From assembly GCA_947488155.1 (NCBI GenBank), contig CANKYK010000001.1:1320439-1384438 (forward strand): a stretch of 64,000 nt of DNA. The letters run 5' to 3'. A program made the translations under genes and the position numbers. Source of the DNA: an uncultured Erythrobacter sp. (GTDB lineage: Bacteria; Pseudomonadota; Alphaproteobacteria; Sphingomonadales; Sphingomonadaceae). Below, piece by piece: positions 45,541 through 53,903 of the stretch (position 1 is its first letter; every line of letters begins with the position of its first letter). The notes beneath the pieces are model-generated. The model did not search any database, had not been told where the DNA came from, and saw only the letters and a list, made by a program, of their open reading frames with translations.

Positions 45541-46770
45541 ATGCGTATCTCAAAAACCACTGAAACCCGACCGACCGTGCCTTTCCGCATGGTGCTGCTG
45601 TCGATGATCGTGATGTGGGCGACCTATTTCTTCCTCATCACCATGCGCAGCTTCGTCATGGAGTACGAACTGCAGATCGATATGGCTTGGCGGCGCGGCA
45701 TCGTGTCCATGGTTGGCATTGCCCTGACGATTGCCCTGTGGGGTATGCTGCGGCTGTTTGATCATAAAGCGGTGTGGATCAAGGTGATGGCCGCGATCAT
45801 CCTATCGGTTCCTGTTGCGATCGCTATCGGAAAGACCAATCACTTGGTCTTTCAAGACATGCAGGAGGTGGAAGAGCGAAAATACGCTGAAAAGAATGGC
45901 ATTAATCTGCGCCGTGACGAGGCGGGCAACCTGCTGGTGGATGTGCCCGTTACGCGCGCGGCGCCGGATGGTGCGAATGGCGCCGATACGATCCTCGATT
46001 CTGAAAGCGTTATCCTCGTTCCTGCACAAACCAGCGCGGATGTGTGGAAGGCAGTGTTCGATATCGCGCTTGGGCGCTACTTCCTGCTGCTCGCCTGGGC
46101 ATCGCTCTATTTTGCAATTCTTGCAGGTTATCAAGCTCGGGCGGCGGAGCGGCGCGGACAGGAATTCAGGTCCGCTGCAGAGGCGGCTGAGCTGCGGTCT
46201 TTGCGCTATCAGGTGAACCCACATTTCCTGTTCAACACGCTGAACTCGCTGTCCGCTTTGGTGATGACCGGCAAGGCAGAGCGGGCAGAGCGTATGATCC
46301 AGACCATGTCGCGATTTTATCGCCACAGCCTTGCGGATGAGCCAACTTCTGACGTTCGACTCAAGGACGAGTTTGACTTGCAGCAGCTCTATCTCGACAT
46401 TGAGGCGGTGCGCTTTCCAGAGCGATTGATTTGCGATTTTGATCTGCCCGATGATCTTGTGGATGCACGCGTGCCAGGCATGATTCTCCAGCCCTTGGTC
46501 GAAAACTCGGTCAAATATGCGGTGTCTGCTGTGAATCGCCCGGTGACTATCACGGTTAAGGCACGCGAGGAGTTTGATCGGCTGGTAATAACAGTCAGCG
46601 ACGATGGGCCCGGCGTTCCGGCAAATGCCAGCCATGGCTTCGGAATTGGCCTTGCCAATGTGCGCGATCGGTTGGAGGCACGCTTCGGTTCAGATATTGT
46701 TCTGAGTTCGAGCCCGATCGGTGGCGGTTATAAGACAGAACTGCGGATACCTTTGACCAAAAATGGCTGA
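45541..46770 (+). CDS. LytS/YehU-type sensor histidine kinase
   Basis: A 409-residue membrane kinase. Four membrane segments are predicted (about 15-36, 53-72, 80-97 and 176-198), with a charged, probably periplasmic loop between the third and fourth. The His_kinase domain has the phosphoacceptor H228 in RYQVNPHFLFNTLNSLSA, then N box (LQPLVENSVKYA) and G box (DDGPGVP, GFGIGLANV). The signal is unknown. It overlaps the LytTR regulator gene by 8 bases, forming a two-component pair. The 151-base gap upstream shows no strong motif. Confidence 0.92.
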   Translation: MRISKTTETRPTVPFRMVLLSMIVMWATYFFLITMRSFVMEYELQIDMAWRRGIVSMVGIALTIALWGMLRLFDHKAVWIKVMAAIILSVPVAIAIGKTNHLVFQDMQEVEERKYAEKNGINLRRDEAGNLLVDVPVTRAAPDGANGADTILDSESVILVPAQTSADVWKAVFDIALGRYFLLLAWASLYFAILAGYQARAAERRGQEFRSAAEAAELRSLRYQVNPHFLFNTLNSLSALVMTGKAERAERMIQTMSRFYRHSLADEPTSDVRLKDEFDLQQLYLDIEAVRFPERLICDFDLPDDLVDARVPGMILQPLVENSVKYAVSAVNRPVTITVKAREEFDRLVITVSDDGPGVPANASHGFGIGLANVRDRLEARFGSDIVLSSSPIGGGYKTELRIPLTKNG

Positions 46771-47518
46771 TAGCGAAGAAACTGGCGGCGCATTGCGCAC
46801 GCTTATTGTCGATGATGAACCCCTGGCGGTTGAGCGCATTCAGGTGATTTGCGCCGAACTCGGCTCGATCAATGTGGTTGGCACCGCCAGCGATGGGGCC
46901 GCGGCCTTGCGGTTGGTCGAGGCGCTAACCCCAGATTTGATTTTGCTCGATATGACTATGCCAGAACTCGATGGCCTCGGGGTCGCCAAGAAGCTGGGCA
47001 AAATGAAAAACCCGCCAGCGGTCATCTTTGTGACGGCGCATGATGACTTTGCGGTTGAGGCCTTTGATCTAGAGGCGATTGACTATGTCCTGAAGCCCGT
47101 TTCTGCTGACCGTCTAGGCCGCGCAATTGAGCGAGCCGTTGCACGCCACGGCGAGACGGGCAAGAAGACCAGCAAATGGCTGGATGAGCTGTGGGTTCCG
47201 CATCGCTCCGAATTGCTGCGTGTCGCGGTCAGCGAGGTGCATCAGATCGATGCTGAGCGTGATTACGTTCGGCTGCACATTGGTACTGATGAAGCGCCGC
47301 AGTCTTATCTATTGCTCCAAACCATTGCCGGTCTGGAAAAACGGCTGGATCCCGAGGAATTCATCCGCATTCACCGCTCCACCATTTTGCGGCGCGACAA
47401 CATTCGCGGTCTGCGTCATGATGGTTTGGGGGTGTGGTCTGCTGAGTTGCAGAACGGTGAAGCTCTGCGGATTGGCCGGACCTATCTCTCAAAGGTGAAG
47501 GGAATGGCGGGGCGTTAG
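46763..47518 (+). CDS. LytTR family response regulator
   Basis: A 251-residue regulator: receiver domain (about 12-125) with acidic pocket D17/D18, phosphoacceptor D63 (LLDMTMPELDG), T91 and K111, then a LytTR DNA-binding domain (about 150-250; VSEVHQIDAERDYVRLH, FIRIHRSTILRRDNI). LytTR proteins bind two direct repeats about 11-12 bp apart. Targets are unknown; no autoregulatory repeats were obvious upstream. It is translationally coupled to the kinase. Confidence 0.93.
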   Translation: MADSEETGGALRTLIVDDEPLAVERIQVICAELGSINVVGTASDGAAALRLVEALTPDLILLDMTMPELDGLGVAKKLGKMKNPPAVIFVTAHDDFAVEAFDLEAIDYVLKPVSADRLGRAIERAVARHGETGKKTSKWLDELWVPHRSELLRVAVSEVHQIDAERDYVRLHIGTDEAPQSYLLLQTIAGLEKRLDPEEFIRIHRSTILRRDNIRGLRHDGLGVWSAELQNGEALRIGRTYLSKVKGMAGR

Positions 47519-47570
47519 GGCGCCTAATGATTGTTGAGTGTGTGGACGCCGAACTGCACTCGCCCCTTAT

Positions 47571-47618
47571 ATTAAAAAGACGACTCGAACCCTGGGACTG
47601 GTTAGGGCTCGAGCCGTC
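47571..47618 (-). terminator. intrinsic terminator for the urcA-like gene
   Basis: On the minus strand a 14-bp stem with two mismatches pairs 47618-47605 with 47592-47579, followed by tctttttaatat. It lies 51 bases beyond the urcA-like stop. The plus-strand two-component operon converges on it from the other side. Confidence 0.75.
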
Positions 47619-47668
47619 ATCTATGGACCTGAATTCAGGCTCATAGGGGTCTTGTTAGAATGTTGGGA

Positions 47669-47977
47669 TCAACCGCCGCGTTGTTGGGCTTCAATCAGGG
47701 TGGCCACTTGTTGTTCGGCGCTTTTCATCGCCTTGGCGTAGCAACGCTTGCTGTCCATTGACGGGATTCGTGAGCCGGAACGGCGTGTACCTACCCCGCA
47801 AAGGGCTTGTGCTGCCTTTTTCACTCGGCGATCAAGTCGTTCTTGACCTTCCGGTGTGGCGAGATTGATATCGGCAATTGCGATCTCAACGCTTGGATTG
47901 TCGCTTGGACCAGCAAGGGCGGGGGTAGACACGACCGCAAGGCCAAGGGCCGCAGTGGTCAAAACTGTCTTCAACAT
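47669..47977 (-). CDS. UrcA family protein
   Basis: A 102-residue exported protein with a clear Sec signal peptide (VLTTAALGLAVVSTPALA, cleavage near residue 22). The mature part carries the UrcA pattern IADINLATPEGQERLDRRVKKAAQALCG and a second cysteine (KRCYAKA), probably disulfide-bonded. UrcA proteins are widespread in sphingomonads and Caulobacterales; the function is unknown. I start at ATG 47977, preceded by a strong gaggaa; a longer frame extends upstream without a signal peptide. The gap 47978-48204 contains no clear feature. Confidence 0.88.
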   Translation of the reverse strand: MLKTVLTTAALGLAVVSTPALAGPSDNPSVEIAIADINLATPEGQERLDRRVKKAAQALCGVGTRRSGSRIPSMDSKRCYAKAMKSAEQQVATLIEAQQRGG

Positions 47978-48204
47978 AAATTCCTCCATTTGCAAGAAAC
48001 GGCCCGGTTCGAGCGGGGGTTCGAATGGGGTTGCCGTAACCGCCCTTGCACAATCAGAATTAGGGGAATGCAGACGAGCGGTCATTCGGTGCTCGTTCGC
48101 GGCAGAATGTCGCTCGACTGGTGCGGCGCGTTTCGGACAGATGCGATAAACTGCCCGACGAATGACCCTTTCCAGCAGACCAGCGTTTGCGCCATAGTGC
48201 AGCC

Positions 48205-48474
48205 ATGCTGCCGGTGATGATCATTTTTGCCCTTGGCGTGGGGAATTTCGCTTTGCACCAGGCGGTGCTGCAAAGCGGCCACCCAATGCTTGGGCAAATG
48301 CCATGGTTTGTGCATATGCTAGGCGGGAAGCTGACGCTTGCGACCGAATTCATGGTCTTGCTGGCCGCCATGATGCTGGCCGCCAATGGTTGGCCCATGC
48401 TGGTTTGGGTTTATCTGGGATACAGCGGGCTCAATGCGCTGGCAGCTTGGCTGATCTTGTCAGATCAGATCTAA
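48205..48474 (+). CDS. small hydrophobic membrane protein
   Basis: An 89-residue protein with three predicted membrane segments (LPVMIIFALGVGNFALHQAV, FMVLLAAMMLAANG and MLVWVYLGYSGLNALAAWLI). I do not recognise a family. ATG 48205 is used; only a TTG lies further upstream in frame and there is no strong ribosome-binding site. It precedes the phosphoesterase gene by 64 bases on the same strand. Confidence 0.65.
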   Translation: MLPVMIIFALGVGNFALHQAVLQSGHPMLGQMPWFVHMLGGKLTLATEFMVLLAAMMLAANGWPMLVWVYLGYSGLNALAAWLILSDQI

Positions 48475-48538
48475 GGGACCGGCCAAGGAGTAGATTGCGC
48501 TTGCGCTTTTGCGGCAATCCCGCTTGTCACTTTGGGCT

Positions 48539-49294
48539 ATGGCAACTCGGCTCTTTCATATCAGCGATGTGCACTTTGGTGTTGAGGATCGCGCGGCGCT
48601 GGGCGTTGTGGCCGCCGCGATCCAGCAAGAGCGCCCGGATGCGGTTGTGTGCACTGGTGATTTGACTCAACGGGCCAAGCACAGCGAATATGCTGATGCG
48701 GCGCAGTGGTTTCGTTCGCTAGGCGTGCCGGCTGTGCTGCAGGCTGGCAATCACGACATGCCCTATTACAACTTGTGGGAGCGTTTTACCGATCCCTATC
48801 GGCGCTACCGCACGCTGACTAACCAGGCTGGTGCTCAGCTCAATTCAGACGATGTTGTGCTTATTTCGCTCGTCTCCACGGTGCGTGTGCAGCCGCGCTT
48901 TCCGTGGTCGGATGGGTTTGTGCGTAGGCGGCCCTTGGCCCGCACCGTGACGCAGCTAAAAGAGCTCGAAGGCGATCCGCGTACAAAGATTGTGATGTGT
49001 CACCATCCGCTGCTCGGTCCAGAGAACGCCGGTGGCAATCCGACTATCGGCGGTGATGAAGCCTTTGCAGCCATTGCATCGGCTGGCGCAGATGCCGTGA
49101 TATCGGGGCACGTGCATACGCCGTTCGATGAGGTGCGATCTCGTGGTGGGCATTCCATGCGGATGATCGGAATTGGCACCCTTTCGACCCGCCTGCGGCA
49201 TGGGGCACCCCCTTGTTATCAGGTGCTCAATTGCGAGCCTGGCGGATCAATCACTGCCGAATTGCGCGTGGTTGGTGATCCGCCGATAGGTTGA
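48539..49294 (+). CDS. metallophosphoesterase family protein
   Basis: A 251-residue calcineurin-like phosphoesterase. All metal-site motifs are visible: HISDVHFG (motif I), CTGDLTQ (II), AGNHDMP (III), MCHHPLL (IV) and SGHVHTPF (V), so it should bind two metals and be active. Substrate class (cyclic nucleotide, phospholipid or other phosphodiester) is not clear, though CpdA/Icc-like size fits. ATG 48539 (MATRLFHISD) is chosen over a start 30 bases upstream because it places motif I at the usual distance. Confidence 0.92.
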   Translation: MATRLFHISDVHFGVEDRAALGVVAAAIQQERPDAVVCTGDLTQRAKHSEYADAAQWFRSLGVPAVLQAGNHDMPYYNLWERFTDPYRRYRTLTNQAGAQLNSDDVVLISLVSTVRVQPRFPWSDGFVRRRPLARTVTQLKELEGDPRTKIVMCHHPLLGPENAGGNPTIGGDEAFAAIASAGADAVISGHVHTPFDEVRSRGGHSMRMIGIGTLSTRLRHGAPPCYQVLNCEPGGSITAELRVVGDPPIG

Positions 49295-49426
49295 GTAAGC
49301 GCCCCGCCTCATTTTGCCGCTGATCAGGATGGAAACCAGATGTTAGGCATATTTCGCTAATCGCTCGCCAAACCGCAGATGTGCGGCAGTATGGATCGTA
49401 TGTGATTTGGCAGAGGAGTGTTGGTC

Positions 49427-49627
49427 ATGAATGCTATCAAAGCAATGATTTTGGGCGGCGTGCTGACATATGTTGTGGCGCTGGTGATTGGCTCACAAGG
49501 GTCCAGTGGGGGTTTTCTGGCGATCCACAATATGCGCATGGGCGAATATGCTGTCCTATGGTCTTGGCCGCTGTTCCTGGCTGGCACTGGCCTGGCCTGG
49601 GCGATGACACTGCTGCAACCAGAATAA
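49427..49627 (+). CDS. small two-TM protein
   Basis: A 66-residue protein with two membrane helices (AIKAMILGGVLTYVVALVIG and WPLFLAGTGLAWAMTLLQ). ATG 49427 is supported by agagga at 49412-49417. No family is recognised, and it is too short for a functional guess. It is followed by a strong bidirectional terminator shared with rpsI. The 132 bases before it contain nothing recognisable. Confidence 0.55.
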   Translation: MNAIKAMILGGVLTYVVALVIGSQGSSGGFLAIHNMRMGEYAVLWSWPLFLAGTGLAWAMTLLQPE

Positions 49628-49692
49628 ATGATTGCTGCTTGAGGGCGGTTGGACCAGATCACGATCTGACCAGACTTTATACCACACAAAGA

Positions 49693-49728
49693 AAAAGGGC
49701 GGCCCTTCCATCGGAGAGCCGCCCTTTT
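49693..49728. terminator. bidirectional intrinsic terminator between the small TM gene and rpsI
   Basis: An 11-bp perfect stem AAAAGGGCGGC (49693-49703) with GCCGCCCTTTT (49718-49728) flanked by A runs on the left and T runs on the right. It should work for both the plus-strand small gene and the minus-strand rplM-rpsI operon. Confidence 0.92.
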
Positions 49729-49753
49729 CGTATTTTGTTCGCAGTGAACGCGA

Positions 49754-50335
49754 TTAGCGTTTCGAGAACTGGAAGCTCCGGCGGGCTTTCGCGCGGCCAT
49801 ACTTCTTACGTTCAACCACACGGCTGTCACGGGTGAGGAAGCCAGCGGCCTTCACCGTAGAGCGCAGTGCAGGCTCATATTTGGTCAAAGCTTGGCTGAT
49901 GCCGTGCTTTACCGCGCCAGCTTGGCCGGACAGGCCGCCGCCGCGAACGGTTGCGACAATGTCGTACTGGCCTTCACGCTCGGTGATCGAGAATGGCTGG
50001 TTGATAATCAGACGCAAGGTCGGACGAGCGAAGTACACTTCTTGCTCGCGGCCGTTGATGGTGACCTTGCCTGTACCTGGCTTCAACCAAACGCGGGCGA
50101 CCGCATCCTTACGGCGACCAGTGGCATAAGCGCGGCCATATTGGTCGAGCTCTTGCTCACGCAGGGGCGCAGCAGGATTTTGAGCGATTTCCGCGGCATC
50201 GGCTGCAGGCGCATCGCCAGCAATGTCTTTAAGATCTGCGAGATCAGACACGGTTTCCGTCGCGGTTTCAGTTGCTGGCGTTTCAGTCGCAGCTTCTGGC
50301 GCGGTTTCGGTTTCGGTGTTCTTTTCGTCGGCCAT
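49754..50335 (-). CDS. rpsI: 30S ribosomal protein S9
   Basis: A 193-residue S9, with the conserved core from about 66 ([21 protein letters not shown]) to the C-terminal FSKR tail that touches the P-site tRNA. The first 60 residues are an unusual acidic Glu/Ala/Thr-rich extension ([20 protein letters not shown]), absent from E. coli S9 (130 residues). The ATG shares one base with the rplM stop, so the extension belongs to the true frame and is not a start error. It forms the classical rplM-rpsI operon. Confidence 0.95.
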   Translation of the reverse strand: MADEKNTETETAPEAATETPATETATETVSDLADLKDIAGDAPAADAAEIAQNPAAPLREQELDQYGRAYATGRRKDAVARVWLKPGTGKVTINGREQEVYFARPTLRLIINQPFSITEREGQYDIVATVRGGGLSGQAGAVKHGISQALTKYEPALRSTVKAAGFLTRDSRVVERKKYGRAKARRSFQFSKR

Positions 50336-50814
50336 TATGCAGAAACCTTATTCTTGCGGTTCATGGATGCAACGTCGAGCACGGCTGGGTTCTGCCCATC
50401 ATGTGGATGCTCGGTGCCGTTGTAGAGGTGCAGCGCGCGCATTTGCGCACGGCCCAATGGGCCACGCGGGATCATGCGCTCGACAGCTTTTTCAAGCACG
50501 CGCTCAGGAAAACGACCTTCCAGAATCTTGTTCGGGGTCGTCTCTTTAATGCCGCCAGGGTGGCCGGTGTGCTTGTAATAGATCTTGTTGGCCATCTTGT
50601 TGCCGGTGAATTTCACCTTGTCGGCATTGATGACGATCACGTGATCACCGCAGTCAACGTGCGGGGTGTAGCTCGGCTTGTGCTTGCCGCGCAGGATATT
50701 GGCGATGAGCGATGCGACGCGGCCAACGACCAATCCTTCGCCATCAATAATATGCCATTTCTTATCGACCTCGGCCGGTTTGATCGACCGGGTCTGCTTG
50801 CTGAGCGCCTTCAT
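50335..50814 (-). CDS. rplM: 50S ribosomal protein L13
   Basis: A 159-residue L13, an early 50S assembly protein. The family stretches [18 protein letters not shown] and [18 protein letters not shown] are present. ATG 50814 ([20 protein letters not shown]) is chosen; an opening 57 bases earlier adds a non-family leader. It overlaps rpsI by one base. The 238-base gap upstream includes GCGCCTT/AAGGCGC arms (50912-50918, 50940-50946) and a minus-strand TTGACT at 50975-50970 that could be a -35. Confidence 0.97.
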   Translation of the reverse strand: MKALSKQTRSIKPAEVDKKWHIIDGEGLVVGRVASLIANILRGKHKPSYTPHVDCGDHVIVINADKVKFTGNKMANKIYYKHTGHPGGIKETTPNKILEGRFPERVLEKAVERMIPRGPLGRAQMRALHLYNGTEHPHDGQNPAVLDVASMNRKNKVSA

Positions 50815-51052
50815 GGGCTTTTCCTTAAACCTAAGGCCGCCATTCGGGAGAAAAGAGGCCTGAAAAATCAAAACAGCCGGGCGTTTGGGCCGCGGCTGCG
50901 AATCGGAAGGTGCGCCTTTCAGCGGATCCTTACCGATATAAGGCGCGATTTGTCGCTAAGACGGCTCAAAGTCAAGCAAAACCGGGCGTTTCAAGAGAGG
51001 TAAAATAATACCTTGATAAACTCTCACCAGCAATTGAGGGGTGAGGCGCTGT

Positions 51053-51775
51053 TTATGCGTTCAGCGCCCAGGTTTCGCTCGAATGGCGCTCATCATCGCC
51101 AATACGCGTGATAATCTGCCGTTTGGCGTGGGCAAGCCATCGCTCGCCCGGCGCGCAGCGGGCCGAAAAGCTAAATTCAAACTCCCCGTGCGAGCCATCG
51201 GGCAAATTGACCGGCTTTATGGAATGAACTGTCTCTTCGCTGGGATAGAACAGATCGCGGGGCATCTGCTCAAGCAACGTGCCGCCAGTCTGCTGCAGTT
51301 GCGCCAGGTAAGCCATGCGCTGCGCCCGCTGGGTCGCTGAGCTACTGTGCCGCTTGATCATGCTTTCCGCTTCTTTGATTGCGGCATCGACGTCTTCCTG
51401 ACTGGTCGATGTGCCGGCGGCAAGGATCTCCCCTGCCTCGCCGAGCAGAATCGGAAACATGCCGTTGGTTGAGCGGGCTTCTTCAATCGCGGCGAGTTGG
51501 GCAAGTTGCTCTGGCGCGTCGACCTTTGCGAAGATTTGCTGGCCATTGATCGCAATGCCGCGCCCTTGGGCGGAGAAGTTGACCTGCCATTGGCGGGTCA
51601 CCGCCAGAATCTTTCCATCGCGCAGCTCTCGCTCAATCCGCCGCATAAGTCGCATAGAATTTGCCGGGATTGTCAGGCGGCCCGCCGCCATTGCCGGTAT
51701 GCTAGACGTGGTTGCCCCCGCCACAAGCGCTCCAAGTGCCGAGCCTATGGCGGCCCGGCGAGTGAATTCAGTCAT
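51053..51775 (-). CDS. exported protein of unknown function with Tat-like signal
   Basis: A 240-residue protein. Its N-terminus TEFTRRAAIGSALGALVAG has the twin arginine, hydrophobic stretch and Ala-rich cleavage region (IPAMA-AG) of a Tat signal, so it is probably exported folded. The body reads like a soluble alpha/beta domain with a helix-rich middle (AIEEARSTNG ... EDVDAAIKEAESMIKRH). I do not recognise a family. It lies 21 bases downstream of cutA on the same strand. Confidence 0.75.
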   Translation of the reverse strand: MTEFTRRAAIGSALGALVAGATTSSIPAMAAGRLTIPANSMRLMRRIERELRDGKILAVTRQWQVNFSAQGRGIAINGQQIFAKVDAPEQLAQLAAIEEARSTNGMFPILLGEAGEILAAGTSTSQEDVDAAIKEAESMIKRHSSSATQRAQRMAYLAQLQQTGGTLLEQMPRDLFYPSEETVHSIKPVNLPDGSHGEFEFSFSARCAPGERWLAHAKRQIITRIGDDERHSSETWALNA

Positions 51776-51796
51776 CGTTACCCACCTTAACGTATT

Positions 51797-52147
51797 CTAA
51801 CGCGGCTGAAGCGCGGCCAACCATGTTTCTGTTTTATGGTGGGCCGCGTCACAGTGCCAGCCAAGTATTGCTGGACTATCGTAGGGATGCAATACACCAA
51901 GGCGTTCAATAGTGCGATTGAGCAGATTGCCGCGTGTTTTGAATAGCACTGCCACTTCACTGCTCGTCTCGATTGTATCTTGCCATTTAAAGATCGATTC
52001 GAGCCCGCCAATCATATTGGCGCAGCCAATCAAGCCTTCTTCCAGCAGTACGCCTGCCACGTCACGCGCGCTGCTGCGATCGGGGAACGGGCACCATATT
52101 AGCGCAGATGAACAGGCGGAGTTGGTATCGGTCGCTGGGTCATTCAT
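51797..52147 (-). CDS. cutA: divalent-cation tolerance protein CutA
   Basis: A 116-residue CutA1-type trimer-forming protein. Typical stretches are LIWCPFPDRSSARDVAGVLLEEGLIGCANM and ESIFKWQDTIETSSEVAVLFKT, with HPYDSPAILGW near the end. It is linked to copper tolerance in E. coli, though the biochemical role is unclear across bacteria. It sits between ctaA upstream (27 bases) and a Tat-exported protein downstream, all on the minus strand; ctaA makes haem A for copper oxidases, so a metal theme is possible. Confidence 0.92.
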   Translation of the reverse strand: MNDPATDTNSACSSALIWCPFPDRSSARDVAGVLLEEGLIGCANMIGGLESIFKWQDTIETSSEVAVLFKTRGNLLNRTIERLGVLHPYDSPAILGWHCDAAHHKTETWLAALQPR

Positions 52148-52174
52148 TCACCCGGTGTAGCGCAATTTGAAGCC

Positions 52175-53254
52175 TCATACCCGCACAGTTGCTAGTGCGT
52201 TTTGCCCGTCACTGTGCATTGCCCAGGCGAGACTGGCGACCAGCAACGCCCCGGTCAGCTGGTGTGCGACGGCGATCCACAAAGAAACCTCGCTCAGCAC
52301 GGTCGCAATGCCGAGCAGCACCATGACGCCAAAGGCGCTGTGCACGGCGATGGACGCCATGCGATGGGTCTTGCGCACGCGCCGCGCGATCCACACCAGA
52401 GCAGCGACTGCGATCCAGGCCCACCAGCGGTGTAACCAATGCAGCAAAAACGGGTCGTGGGTCAGTGTCCACAATACGCCTTGAGTGAAATCGACTTCGG
52501 GAATGAGCCTCCCATTCATGAGCGGCCAATCATAGGCGGCGTGCCCGGCATTAAGGCCAGCAACCCATGCGCCGAGCAGCAATTGCACAAATAAAATACC
52601 AGCCACTATCAATGCTGGAGCAGTGAGCGGAGCGGGTTTGACCTGCGGATCGCGCGACAAAGCTCTCAGATCGAGCGTCGTCCAGACCAGTCCGCCCAGC
52701 AAGAAAAAGGCGGTGAGCAAATGTGCCGAGAGGCGGAAATGGCTAACATCAGTGAGGTCTGTGCCCACGCCGGAGGACACCATGTACCACCCCAGCGCCC
52801 CTTGAAATCCAATCAAGGCAAGCAGTGCGAACAGACGAATCTTATAGCCATTGGGGATCGCCCCCTTCACCCAGAACCACACCATCGGGACCGCGAATGC
52901 CAAACCAATCAATCTCCCCAGATTGCGGTGGAACCATTCCCAGAAATAGATGAATTTGAAGGCTTCCAAATCCATTCCGGCAGGGCCGCTTTCAAACCGG
53001 TACTCGCCCGTTTGGCGGTACAGATCGAATTCTGTCCGCCATGCTTCCTCGCTCAGCGGTGGGAGCACGCCGGAAACCAAATCCCACTGGGTGATCGACA
53101 AGCCGCTTTCTGTAAGACGCGTGATCCCGCCAACCATCACGATGACTACAACCATTGCGGCCACGATCATCAGCCAGCGCACAAGCACCAGCGGGCGGCC
53201 CAGCCCGGCGTCGGGTGCCACAGTGGATGAAGCAGGATGAAGCGAAGATGCCAT
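52175..53254 (-). CDS. ctaA: haem A synthase (CtaA/Cox15)
   Basis: A 359-residue inner-membrane enzyme converting haem O to haem A for cytochrome c oxidase. Eight membrane segments are expected; conserved histidines occur in FIYFWEWFHRNLGRLIGL and FRLSAHLLTAFFLLGG, and in HWLHRWWAW and VAHQLTGALL toward the C-terminus, the two haem-binding His pairs of the family. It is of the alphaproteobacterial type 2 (Cox15) form. It is divergent from the MerC-Zur-box region. Confidence 0.95.
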   Translation of the reverse strand: MASSLHPASSTVAPDAGLGRPLVLVRWLMIVAAMVVVIVMVGGITRLTESGLSITQWDLVSGVLPPLSEEAWRTEFDLYRQTGEYRFESGPAGMDLEAFKFIYFWEWFHRNLGRLIGLAFAVPMVWFWVKGAIPNGYKIRLFALLALIGFQGALGWYMVSSGVGTDLTDVSHFRLSAHLLTAFFLLGGLVWTTLDLRALSRDPQVKPAPLTAPALIVAGILFVQLLLGAWVAGLNAGHAAYDWPLMNGRLIPEVDFTQGVLWTLTHDPFLLHWLHRWWAWIAVAALVWIARRVRKTHRMASIAVHSAFGVMVLLGIATVLSEVSLWIAVAHQLTGALLVASLAWAMHSDGQNALATVRV

Positions 53255-53375
53255 TTCGGGCGTCTAAGTGTCCTGCGCAGTGGCGAAGTGCAAGTATGTA
53301 GATCGCAAATGGCCTTGCGCATCCTGCAACCAGGCACCCCTGCTTACAGCGTTTGATTTAGTTCTGCTTGCAGAA

Positions 53376-53390
53376 TGGTATAATATTACA
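53376..53390. promoter_or_regulatory. candidate Zur (zinc uptake regulator) operator
   Basis: TGGTATAATATTACA matches the Zur consensus TGTTATAwTATAACA at 13 of 15 positions (consensus from memory of proteobacterial Zur boxes). It lies 21-35 bases upstream of the merC-like start, overlapping a TATAAT, so a bound repressor would block transcription. Confidence 0.6.
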
Positions 53391-53410
53391 TACATGGTCC
53401 TTCAGTCATC

Positions 53411-53782
53411 ATGACCGACACCAATACCTCGATTCGCGGCCGGTTCGACCGGGCCGGCATTTGGCTCTCGGGCCTGTGCGCGCTTCATTGCGTCGCGACG
53501 ATCTTTATTGTGTCGGGATTGGGTGTCGGCGGACAGTTCCTGCTTTCGCCGGACCTCCATCGTTTTGGCCTTGTGATTGCCTTGATTGTGGCAGCGGTGG
53601 CGATTGGTTGGGGTGCGCTTAAGCACCGCCAGGCGGCGCCCTTTGTGATCGCTATGACGGGCCTGACTTTCATGGGCGGCGCTTTGGCTGTGCCGCATGG
53701 CGTACAGGAAGCCGTCCTTACGATTATCGGCGTTTCCCTCGTCACTTGCGGGCATGTGCTCAATTTGCGGCACGCCCACTAA
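53411..53782 (+). CDS. MerC domain-containing membrane protein
   Basis: A 123-residue four-helix inner-membrane protein of the MerC family. The paired cysteine region LSGLCALHCVATIFIV (C-x3-C) is the presumed metal-binding site; a later C (VTCGHVLNL) is also present. MerC proteins move mercury in mer operons, but chromosomal copies without mer genes, like this one, probably handle zinc or other metals. A Zur-like box in its promoter supports the zinc reading. The start is ATG 53411; no strong Shine-Dalgarno sequence is seen. Confidence 0.88.
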   Translation: MTDTNTSIRGRFDRAGIWLSGLCALHCVATIFIVSGLGVGGQFLLSPDLHRFGLVIALIVAAVAIGWGALKHRQAAPFVIAMTGLTFMGGALAVPHGVQEAVLTIIGVSLVTCGHVLNLRHAH

Positions 53783-53903
53783 TCAAGCCGCAACGCGTTA
53801 GTGCGCTGATTTCGCTGCTAATTCGCGCCCGCTATTCGCGCCCATTGCCATCCGATATGCGCTTATGCTTGCGCCGCGCGGCGATGCCATTATCTCGGCG
53901 CAC

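Noticed and set aside
48001..48035. ggttcgagc/ggttcgaat segments reminiscent of a tRNA T-arm
   Set aside because: No acceptor stem, anticodon arm or 3' end could be fitted around it.
50912..50946. GCGCCTT/AAGGCGC arms upstream of rplM as an L13 leader
   Set aside because: If the TTGACT at 50975-50970 is the -35, transcription would start within or after this repeat, so a leader structure is doubtful; kept only as a note in the rplM entry.
50272..51003. 243-codon frame antisense to rplM-rpsI
   Set aside because: Shadow of ribosomal protein genes; no domain or start signal.
53783..53903. Possible TPP riboswitch before thiSG
   Set aside because: The conserved thi-box core (CTGAGA and its partner) is absent; the gap is only 121 bases.
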